Part shown: positions 57,727 through 64,000 of the stretch, in pieces
Layout: every line of letters begins with the position of its first letter
How positions within the stretch are numbered: the stretch's first letter is position 1
Assembly (NCBI RefSeq): GCF_027105055.1
Contig: NZ_CP114264.1
Coordinates: forward strand, 1,054,001 to 1,118,000
Reading direction: 5' to 3'
Origin: Acinetobacter sp. TR3
GTDB lineage: Bacteria > Pseudomonadota > Gammaproteobacteria > Pseudomonadales > Moraxellaceae
Length of the DNA stretch: 64,000 bases
Position numbers and translations under genes: made by a program
The notes under the pieces: generated by a model
The model's database searches: none
Told to the model about the DNA's origin: nothing
Seen by the model: only the letters and a program-made list of their open reading frames with translations

Positions 57727-57870
57727 ATTGCTAAGAGTATTCATAAGCCTGTACTTTTTACTAATGCTGAAAAGGAAGTTTCAGCATTAGTAAAGGAAGC
57801 TCATGAAGCCTTGGAAATCTTTAAAGAGTTAGGAAAAATTTACCATCGATGTTATGAGTTTATTTCTTAG
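57727..57870 (+). pseudogene. Remnant reading frame with a long hairpin
   Basis: A 47-codon open frame (NAEKEVSALVKEAHEALEIF...YHRCYEFIS) begins directly after a stop and has no start codon. It may be the end of a decayed gene. It contains a perfect 16-bp inverted repeat (57757-57794). No homologue recognised. Confidence 0.3.
57757..57794. repeat. Perfect 16-bp inverted repeat
   Basis: TTTACTAATGCTGAAA is mirrored by TTTCAGCATTAGTAAA with a 6-base loop (AGGAAG). No T-run follows on either strand, so it is not a classical terminator. It lies 57 bases after the druE stop. Confidence 0.6.
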
Positions 57871-57931
57871 ATTGTTGCCTGTGGTGATAAAACCTTGAGT
57901 ATCTAAGTGAACTTACACTGTATTGTTCTAG

Positions 57932-58132
57932 ATGCTACGTGAGCAAGATGTCAGAGAACACTGGTATGATACTCAAATTCACAATAATCCACGTGAACAA
58001 GCGCTGTTAGGTGAATTTGATACAGCACTTGAGACGCTGTCCTGGCATAGCAATGCCGCATATGGAGCAAATGACACAGCTTATGAGCAATTCAACAAAG
58101 CCAGGCTGAAAGAGAAGCGAGTAAGCCTGTGA
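57932..58132 (+). CDS. Small hypothetical protein
   Basis: 66 codons (MLREQDVREHWYDTQIHNNP...). Not recognised. Its last codons fall in another frame over a copy of the hsdS 3' end, so the 3' part may be a fusion made by recombination. No clear RBS. Confidence 0.3.
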   Translation: MLREQDVREHWYDTQIHNNPREQALLGEFDTALETLSWHSNAAYGANDTAYEQFNKARLKEKRVSL

Positions 58133-58161
58133 ATAAGATGCGTAAAAAGAAAGAAGTTTGA
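58102..58161 (+). repeat. Copy of the hsdS 3' end
   Basis: Sixty bases match the end of hsdS (47836-47895) with about six differences and keep the frame coding AEREASKPVNKMRKKKEV and stop. With the true hsdS end it flanks the Druantia genes as a direct repeat, suggesting that the 10-kb block was placed behind hsdS by homologous exchange. Confidence 0.75.
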
Positions 58162-58225
58162 TTTTTAAAATGTAATCATTCGTGGGTACGTTTTTTGTTG
58201 AATGTTCAACTATTAGGAGAAAAAA

Positions 58226-58708
58226 ATGAAAATCATAGGGTTAGATCGAAAAACAAGAGACTACTTAGAGAGTTTAAATATTGATTTAACTTATAATGAA
58301 GAGCGATTCATAGCAATAAACGCATTAATAAAAGCCAATATTGCATTTAAAACCAAACTTGAAAACTTTAAGCAATTTATTGACTGTTTAAGTGCAGATC
58401 GTTGTTTTTCTCTATGGATATGGGAAACGGAAGAACTGCTTGCTCAGTCTGAAGAAACGCTTCGCCATTTTTCACAAGACTATATTTCTGAAGATTCTCT
58501 AATTGAAACACATTATAAACTCGCAGAAAAAATGTGTGAGTTAACAGAGCGTGTTTACGAAGGACATTGGGAATATGGGGTTTCAAGTGCTGTAGATCGG
58601 CAATTTGATGATCTTACCGAATTATGTAGACGTATTTGGTCAAAAGAAAATAAAGCTTGGGTTAAATTGGCTAAGGCATGGAAAAGTTGTAACTCAAGGG
58701 TAATATGA
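58226..58708 (+). CDS. Hypothetical helical protein
   Basis: 160 residues, strong RBS (TTAGGAGAAA). All-helical by appearance with several Trp and Cys (CFSLWIWETEELL, CELTERVYEGHWEYG, CRRIWSKENKAWVKLAKAWK). No known domain recognised. It stands alone after the hsdS tail copy. Confidence 0.55.
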   Translation: MKIIGLDRKTRDYLESLNIDLTYNEERFIAINALIKANIAFKTKLENFKQFIDCLSADRCFSLWIWETEELLAQSEETLRHFSQDYISEDSLIETHYKLAEKMCELTERVYEGHWEYGVSSAVDRQFDDLTELCRRIWSKENKAWVKLAKAWKSCNSRVI

Positions 58709-58800
58709 TTTGGCTAGCGATCAAAACAATTGCCCATTTCATTATTCTAATGACTGCCGCTGCTTAATTATGTGTAATTAATTTACCCTTTAATTAGCTT

Positions 58801-58833
58801 ATAGATCATCGTTCACAAATAACGATGATCTAT
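58801..58833. repeat. 13-bp perfect inverted repeat between convergent genes
   Basis: ATAGATCATCGTT / AACGATGATCTAT around a 7-base loop, placed between two convergent genes, where a terminator is expected. It lacks a T-run, so terminator function is only suggested by position. Confidence 0.5.
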
Positions 58834-58866
58834 AAAAAGAAAATAAGGTTTAAAAAATTCTGTTGG

Positions 58867-59571
58867 TCACATCAGTTCAGAAAATAATAAAGCCTCTTCC
58901 TTTCTAAAATTTTCAATCGCTTGATCGAGTTGATTAAACTGCTGTTCATTGAGTGTGAGATATTGAATATTTTGATTGGTATTAATTCTTTCCCAAACAT
59001 TTGGCTGCATGTTTAAGCGATGCTGGTGATCTAGCTTCAAACGTACAGTTGTTCCAGTGTTTAAAGGCAATTCAATATGTGTATCATCCGCTTTCCACAC
59101 GTGTTCAATATCTTCTACAGAAAATACCGTTAAATCTTCTAAGAATGGAACAAAGCTGCGTGGAAAATAAATATTGGTCGGTGAGTCTTTAAATAAAGGG
59201 CCAATTTGATTTAGGCTGAAATTGGCAAACCCACAGCCAATCTCAGTGAGATAGAACTCAAGATGAGGATTGCTTTTGGCATATTGCTTAAAGTTATTGA
59301 TATAGTTTTGGATAAGATTTAAATCCAAGACTTCCCCATTTTTAGCAATGGTTGGAATGCCATAAGACTGGCCTTGTCTTCCTTCACCTTGACCTAGTTT
59401 TGCACCAAAATGATGTAGAGCCGTTTGTGCATATCCAGAGTAATGCTTACCTAACTCATGACAGCCAAATACTAAGATTTGATCTTCGGAAAAGTTATAA
59501 TCTTTAATTTCTTGATAATATTGATAAATCATAAAAGGTCCATTTGGAAAACGTTTCGTTGAAGAATGCAT
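58867..59571 (-). CDS. A1S_2505-family macro-like phage non-structural protein
   Basis: 234 residues. The first 115 residues contain ILVFGCHELGKHYSGYAQTA, GAKLGQGEGRQGQSYGIPT and LTEIGCGFANF, the signature of A1S_2505-type proteins, which have a macro-like fold that may bind ADP-ribose or related nucleotides. The C-terminal half is unassigned. The start could be at residue 14 (ATG at 59532), closer to the usual family start; neither site has a strong RBS. In a defence island it may sense or reverse ADP-ribose signals; that part is inference. Confidence 0.7.
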   Translation of the reverse strand: MHSSTKRFPNGPFMIYQYYQEIKDYNFSEDQILVFGCHELGKHYSGYAQTALHHFGAKLGQGEGRQGQSYGIPTIAKNGEVLDLNLIQNYINNFKQYAKSNPHLEFYLTEIGCGFANFSLNQIGPLFKDSPTNIYFPRSFVPFLEDLTVFSVEDIEHVWKADDTHIELPLNTGTTVRLKLDHQHRLNMQPNVWERINTNQNIQYLTLNEQQFNQLDQAIENFRKEEALLFSELM

Positions 59572-59856
59572 GTATATGTATGACTCAAACTCAATTTAGA
59601 TTTGAAAAGTACATAAATATCTAGCTAATAAGTGAAGTAAAGTGTTTAAAAGATTTGTTTAATTTTCTATTAAATGCTAACACAGAATAATTTCAATTGA
59701 AGGGCTGTAGGTTCAATAAAAAATAGTTGGACGACAACTAATGTCGTAAAGATGCTCGATAGGTTTGCTAATTGAATATATAAGCCGTAGAGTAAGTTAT
59801 GAAATTAATCCTTATAAACCAAATAACTATAATTCGCTTATCGTGAGGAAAAAAAT

Positions 59857-60456
59857 ATGTGTGTACATCAAACTGAAAAAACAGTTCAGGATTTAGATAT
59901 TATCAATCAACTGATATTGGGCGATACTTCTAATGAAAAATCAGGAATCTATATCCTTCCAGTCTTCACCCGTAAAGTCGAAATCGCAGCTGCTTTATTT
60001 GGCTTAAAATATACGTTTGAACAGCTGAGTCTGCATTATTCAAATGCTAATGAAAAAGAAAATGGACAATTGTTTTTTTGGGTGAAACAACCCAAGAATT
60101 GTGAAGATTCAGTCTTTAATCAAAATATTCTAAAAATTTGTCACTACTTTCAAATCACATCGAAATGTCTACTCAGCATTCAAGATGAGGGCGCCAATAT
60201 TAGACTTTACGTCAACAAAGAACCTTCACAAACAACCGTTAAAGTGAAAGATGCTGCAGAATGGTTAATGACTTTATTCTGGGATAAATTTCAAAATGAA
60301 TCTCTAGAAACATTTGTTATCACTCCGGCAAATGAATATGTAGCCGTAGCTGAACCACAAACCAATATGGGCAGAATGGCAAGGAAGTTGAAATCTGATC
60401 AGCTTGTAAAAGAATTAGATTTAACCCAGATAAATTTGCCTAATGAGACGACATAA
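59857..60456 (+). CDS. Hypothetical protein
   Basis: 199 residues, RBS GTGAGGAAAA before the ATG. Not recognised; it appears soluble, alpha/beta, with no motif that I can name. It lies 93 bases before the HD-domain gene on the same strand and could be part of that unit. Confidence 0.5.
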   Translation: MCVHQTEKTVQDLDIINQLILGDTSNEKSGIYILPVFTRKVEIAAALFGLKYTFEQLSLHYSNANEKENGQLFFWVKQPKNCEDSVFNQNILKICHYFQITSKCLLSIQDEGANIRLYVNKEPSQTTVKVKDAAEWLMTLFWDKFQNESLETFVITPANEYVAVAEPQTNMGRMARKLKSDQLVKELDLTQINLPNETT

Positions 60457-60549
60457 ATTGACGTAATAGCTATGATTGAACTTTATTTATTTGCTGTAAT
60501 TGATTAATATAATTGAATAAAATTTGATTAAATATAAAGGGAATATCAT

Positions 60550-61335
60550 ATCGCTACTTTAGAAAAAGCAATTTCCTTCGCAACTGAACGGCATTTGGGG
60601 CAAATAGATAAAGCAGGGCAACCCTACATCCATCACCCCTTGCGTGTCATGCAAAATGCACAACATCCTGATGCCAAAATTGTCGCTGTTCTGCATGATA
60701 TTTTGGAAGATACAGCAACATCGGTAAATGATTTAAGATCACTAGGGTTTGATGAAAATATTATTCATGCAGTTTTAGCCGTCACAAAACAAGATGGTGA
60801 AAGTCGTTTTCAGGCAGTGCAAAGAACAGTAAAAAATCCGATTGCTTGCGAAGTTAAACTTGCAGATTTACGTGACAATATGGATTTATCGCGCCTGCCC
60901 AAAATATCTGCCAAAGATTTGATTCGCTATAAACAATATCAAAAGGTTCAGAAAATACTAAAAGAGGCTTATGCAATTCATCAGCATATAAATACTTTAG
61001 ATCTGGATTCTGAATATCCAGAGTTTGAATACGGCAGTATGCAGTTTAATTTTCAATATCTACTGAATGTTCTATTTGATCAATTACATCCAATGGGTGG
61101 AAACCAAATTGGTATTGCTCAGGAATGGTGGATTTTATTCGAAGATGCAAGTGAGTATTTTGCCTACTGTAAGCGTAAAAAATTAAAACCTTTTCTAAAA
61201 CATTTTATTCAATTATTTAATTCGACTGATCGTGATTTTTTTGGCAGTTCATTCCAAAAACCGGAAGATCAAGATATCTTGATGGAAATCTACAATAATG
61301 TTCTTGGTCATCATTTTAAGAAGGATATCGTATGA
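60550..61335 (+). CDS. HD-domain (RelA/SpoT hydrolase-like) protein with unusual start
   Basis: About 262 residues. The N-terminal 150 residues read ATLEKAISFATERHLGQIDK, HHPLRVM, VAVLHDILEDT and VKLADLRDNMD, the metal-binding HD core of SpoT-like nucleotide hydrolases. The synthetase half is absent. Homology reaches back to an ATC at 60550, 8 bases after AAAGGG, while no ATG or GTG is in frame there; the first conventional start is TTG 60595, inside the conserved helix. The C-terminal 100 residues are unassigned. The end overlaps the next gene (ATGA). It may break down ppGpp or another nucleotide. Confidence 0.7.
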   Translation: MATLEKAISFATERHLGQIDKAGQPYIHHPLRVMQNAQHPDAKIVAVLHDILEDTATSVNDLRSLGFDENIIHAVLAVTKQDGESRFQAVQRTVKNPIACEVKLADLRDNMDLSRLPKISAKDLIRYKQYQKVQKILKEAYAIHQHINTLDLDSEYPEFEYGSMQFNFQYLLNVLFDQLHPMGGNQIGIAQEWWILFEDASEYFAYCKRKKLKPFLKHFIQLFNSTDRDFFGSSFQKPEDQDILMEIYNNVLGHHFKKDIV

Positions 61336-61733
61336 TTTTGAAAGAGGACTTAATGATTGATGGATTGCACTACATACTCAAATTTGATCATTATAGTTTT
61401 TCCTTTTCTTTAAATAGACCACCCCGTGCCAGAGTCCAAATCAATTACCGTAAACATCCTGAATTAGCCCTATTTAGAGATGATCCCATATATGAAGATA
61501 TCAACTTAAAGTTACCTGCCATGAAAGTTTTTAATGCGATTAGTCAGAGAGTTGAGGAGCTTATTTATAAGCATGATATTCATTATTGGTCTTTTAGTGC
61601 GACCTCAAATAAAAAAGCGAATGTCTACGAAAAACTTTTAAAGCGATGGATGACTCGGAACACCATGGCTTTTAAATATGATCGTGTGGGAAATGATTTT
61701 TATGTATATGTAGAGAACAATTTTAATGAGTAA
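61332..61733 (+). CDS. Hypothetical protein coupled to the HD gene
   Basis: 133 residues, start overlapping the HD stop. Unknown; probably one small alpha/beta domain (FSFSLNRPPRARVQINYRKH, WSFSATSNKKANVYEKLLKR). Translational coupling suggests that it partners the HD protein. Confidence 0.55.
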   Translation: MILKEDLMIDGLHYILKFDHYSFSFSLNRPPRARVQINYRKHPELALFRDDPIYEDINLKLPAMKVFNAISQRVEELIYKHDIHYWSFSATSNKKANVYEKLLKRWMTRNTMAFKYDRVGNDFYVYVENNFNE

Positions 61734-61770
61734 CATAGCCAAAATATAGAGAATTTGATGCTGATATTGA

Positions 61771-61950
61771 TTAAAAATTCTTGAAGATCTAGAAAGTATA
61801 GATGTAGATGCACACAATCCAGATCTTTGGCAAAGCCATATAGTTTGGCATTTGGAGTATATTCAAAAACTTGGACAAGCATTTAAGCCTTTTATGAGCG
61901 AAGCTCATCAGGTTGAACCGTACCGGGATTGTCGGAGACTTTTTATTTAA
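61771..61950 (+). pseudogene. Decayed gene fragment, possibly ending at an old IS end
   Basis: A 59-codon frame (LEDLESIDVDAHNPDLWQSH...) without start or RBS. Its last 30 bases (ACCGGGATTGTCGGAGACTT) look like the end of an Acinetobacter insertion sequence, from memory only. The remainder of 61734-62132 shows no other gene. Confidence 0.35.
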
Positions 61951-62132
61951 GTTAGGCCACCTGTAATATAGAATTTAATTTTTGTATATCAGTATCTTGA
62001 ATTTTAATATGATTGCAACTACTTCATCTAAGCTTTGTAAAAGAAATCAAAGGAATGCTTTGGTTTCTTTTATATTGAATAATACGTTAACCCACTTTAG
62101 AAATCTTAGTTGAAATTTTTGATAATTCAGAC

Positions 62133-63251
62133 TTATATTTTTCTAATCTCATACCTCGTATTCCTCCCGCCACCCTCAAGTTTTGCAATACAGCCTTTTT
62201 CCAGTAAATCAGTAAGATGACGAGTTGCAGTGGCTCGGCTCACTTTAGCCACTTTCTGATACTGTGAAGCACTGATACCATGCTCAAAGCCATTCTCTCC
62301 ACCATCAAGCAGTCGATTTAAAACCTTACGCTGTCCCTCATGTAAATCCACTTCTGAAAAATTCTGCCAAAATGTACTTTTTAAAAGTGTCCTTTCAATG
62401 CGCTTTAATGTCTGCTCAAGACTTTCATTGAGTGCCTGTAAAAACCAAAGCAACCAATCCGTAATATCAGAACTACCTTTTTGGGTAGCTTCAAGAATTT
62501 CATAATAGCTCTTACGCTTATTTAGGATGACAGGTGACATGGCATATAAACGGATACTCTGCTGATCCATCTGGGCTAAAGCCAAGTCAGTCAATGTACG
62601 GGTAATACGGCCATTACCATCATCAAAAGGGTGGAGTGTCACAAACCATAGGTGAGTAATTCCAGCACGAATTAATGGGTCAAGCAGGGTATTGGTTCTG
62701 CTGGTATTAAACCATTGAATAAACTCATCCACACGTTGTTCTAAACCATCTCGTGGTGGAGCTTCAAAATGCACAGTAGGGTAATCCATACGCCCAGAGA
62801 CAACCTGCATAGGTTCGTGTCCACGTAATTGCCCAATTCGAATACGTTGCATCGTCCAGTCAGTTTCATTAAATAGCCATTGGTGCCACTGAAATAATCT
62901 TTCAGTTGATAGGTCTTGTTCAAAGTTATTTAAGGCATCTAGCATGATATTGGCTAGACCATCTGAACGTTCTGAGCTTGGATAGGGGTGCTCCAGCGAG
63001 ACACCTAGACGTTTTGCGAGAGATGAACGCAGCGAATAAACATTCAGAGTTTCATTTTCAATCGCTGAAGATGAAACAAGATTAGCAATCAGATTGTCTA
63101 GGGTCAGGTGTTCTTTTTCAGGGTTATGCTGACTTTGCCCAAGCAATATGCCGATTTTTTGATGAATGTGTCTGGTGAGTGGAAGGATATTTTCATCTTT
63201 CCATGTAAAGGATGTCCAGTTAGGCTGTTTCCAAATCCAGTCATCATACAT
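62133..63251 (-). CDS. Class II Fic-family AMP-transferase
   Basis: 372 residues. The Fic core motif HPFDDGNGRITR (catalytic His) lies near residue 205. An N-terminal inhibitory motif SSAIEN near residue 55 fits the S/T-x-x-x-E-G/N rule of self-inhibited class II Fic proteins. A Fic_N (DUF4172-like) start and a C-terminal winged helix (SASQYQKVAKVSRATATRHL) complete the Fic-HTH layout. It should transfer AMP (or another nucleotide part) to a protein Ser, Thr or Tyr. No separate antitoxin gene is needed or seen. It is the last gene before the right island end. Confidence 0.88.
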   Translation of the reverse strand: MYDDWIWKQPNWTSFTWKDENILPLTRHIHQKIGILLGQSQHNPEKEHLTLDNLIANLVSSSAIENETLNVYSLRSSLAKRLGVSLEHPYPSSERSDGLANIMLDALNNFEQDLSTERLFQWHQWLFNETDWTMQRIRIGQLRGHEPMQVVSGRMDYPTVHFEAPPRDGLEQRVDEFIQWFNTSRTNTLLDPLIRAGITHLWFVTLHPFDDGNGRITRTLTDLALAQMDQQSIRLYAMSPVILNKRKSYYEILEATQKGSSDITDWLLWFLQALNESLEQTLKRIERTLLKSTFWQNFSEVDLHEGQRKVLNRLLDGGENGFEHGISASQYQKVAKVSRATATRHLTDLLEKGCIAKLEGGGRNTRYEIRKI

Positions 63252-63409
63252 ATTTGGCTATTTCCCTAAATAGTGAAGAATAGGAGTGAGCAGATTGTAG
63301 TGTATATTTGACTCATTAAATGAGTCAAATAAATTTATGATTCAGCTCATTCAATTATTAAATCTGATTGCTTATTTGATGGGCGTAAAAAATGGTGGTG
63401 AAAGTTGCG

Positions 63410-63459
63410 GTGTAGGCTGTTTTAATGATTTTGAAAAAGTGTAGGTTGTTGTGTAGGTT
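63410..63459 (+). repeat. Right GTGTAGG repeats (candidate integrase arm sites)
   Basis: GTGTAGG at 63410, 63439 and 63451; the last two are 12 bases apart, exactly as in the left pair (11449 and 11461). Adjacent bases also match (GGTTGTT and GGTTTTA). Confidence 0.6.
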
Positions 63460-63483
63460 TTAAGATTTTGTTAAAAAATTATT

Positions 63484-63561
63484 TTATAAATCAATACACA
63501 GGTATTTCTGCATCATTGGTGTGTGAGAAGATAAGTCAGCCATGATTTCAGCGCTGTTCAT
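63484..63561 (-). pseudogene. Displaced mutS start (25 codons)
   Basis: On the minus strand AAGGAC is followed 9 bases later by ATG and 25 codons, MNSAEIMADLSSHTPMMQKY then LCIDL and stop. The first 20 residues match the N-terminus of MutS ([14 protein letters not shown] at 11322). It is the original chromosomal start, cut from the gene body by the island; codons after the att core belong to the island. Confidence 0.8.
63503..63525. other. attR-like site (right island boundary)
   Basis: Twenty-three bases matching 11282-11304 with two differences, inside the displaced mutS start. Together they place the island end at about 63,510-63,525. Confidence 0.7.
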
Positions 63562-63771
63562 GCGTATTAAGTCCTTAAATTTTTAAATAAATTAAAATAT
63601 AGAAAGTCTAATTGTCTAACTGATAGGGAGTCAACAGGATCTCATCTAGGAAAAAGTATCGCTTTTATATCTAAGAATTGAGCCAATAGTGAGTGAAATC
63701 TTATTTTAAACCTAGAACAGCAGTTTTAATAAAGAAAAATGAAATTTAAAAAATGTCATAGTTTGTTATTT

Positions 63772-64000
63772 GGTGGTGTTTCAAAAAGTATGCTGAAACA
63801 AAGCAGGTTGAATTTTGATAAAATAGAGAAATGCGAATAACTCTAGAAATCAAATGTCCAACCTGCCTCAGTGACAGTATAAAGAAAAATGGCATCAAAG
63901 TAGATGGGAAACAAAACTATCAGTGCAAAGACTGTAAACGTCAGTTTATTGGTGACCATGCTCTGAGCTATCTAGGATGTAATTCAGGCATTACTCGAAA
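63772..64000 (+). mobile_element. Second IS1-family copy (truncated by window end)
   Basis: Begins with the same GGTGGTGTTTCAAAAAGTAT end and is identical base for base to 44141-44369. It lies in chromosomal DNA upstream of the old mutS start, outside the island. The duplication on its right side is not in the window. Confidence 0.92.
63831..64000 (+). CDS. IS1-family transposase, 5' part
   Basis: First 56 codons of the same single-frame transposase as in the hsdM copy, with the zinc finger CPTCLSDS...CKDCKRQF. The rest lies beyond the window. Confidence 0.9.
   Translation, partial: MRITLEIKCPTCLSDSIKKNGIKVDGKQNYQCKDCKRQFIGDHALSYLGCNSGITR

Noticed and set aside
25000-63500. Conjugation or phage structural genes that would make the island self-transmissible
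   Set aside because: No relaxase, type IV secretion, capsid, terminase or portal gene was recognised in any frame.

Overview
The window is chromosomal DNA of an Acinetobacter-type gammaproteobacterium (species not resolved). The case rests on low GC, an A1S_2505-type protein, the fdxA-mutS neighbourhood and the character of the core proteins. It has two parts: ordinary chromosome (1 to about 11,290, resuming at about 63,520) and an integrated genomic island of about 52 kb between them.

Core segment. Positions 1-4046 hold the end of a type I secretion operon (TolC-like outer membrane protein, LapB-like ABC transporter, LapC-like adaptor). They are followed by a YigZ-family protein overlapping a hexapeptide acyltransferase, a tandem universal stress protein, an O-methyltransferase, an M15-type peptidase lipoprotein, ferredoxin FdxA and mutS.

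Island boundaries. The island sits in the 5' end of mutS. A 23-bp imperfect repeat inside mutS codons recurs at the far end, where it lies inside a displaced 25-codon mutS start with its own ribosome-binding site. Triplets of a GTGTAGG repeat, probably integrase arm sites, lie just inside both ends. A tyrosine integrase is transcribed away from mutS. The island appears to supply mutS with a new promoter, ribosome-binding site and N-terminus.

Island left part (11.5-25 kb). This holds the integrase, an integrase remnant, three related inovirus Gp2-like genes (the first broken by an IS3-family element), three small secreted or lipoprotein-type genes on the other strand, and a phage or plasmid-like module. 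That module is a zinc-ribbon membrane protein, DUF932, YqaJ exonuclease, a metal-binding or RDF-like protein and an AlpA regulator; several of its genes are separated by strong terminators.

Island defence part (25-63 kb). First come a stand-alone CARF protein of the Cas_NE0113 type, a methyltransferase and an AlkB-type dioxygenase. Next is a tight seven-gene operon: VWA protein, PP2C phosphatase, Ser/Thr kinase, SF1 helicase, an unknown winged-helix protein, a coiled-coil McrB-like AAA+ protein and a DUF2357-like zinc protein. This TerY-P-type signalling triad joined to a DNA-processing set is the best candidate for a little-described system. A type I R-M locus follows, with hsdM interrupted by an IS1-family element, then a Druantia type III pair (druH, druE) flanked by copies of the hsdS 3' end. 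Last come small unknown genes, a macro-like protein, an HD-domain protein and a class II Fic protein. A second copy of the same IS1-family element begins outside the island and runs off the window end.
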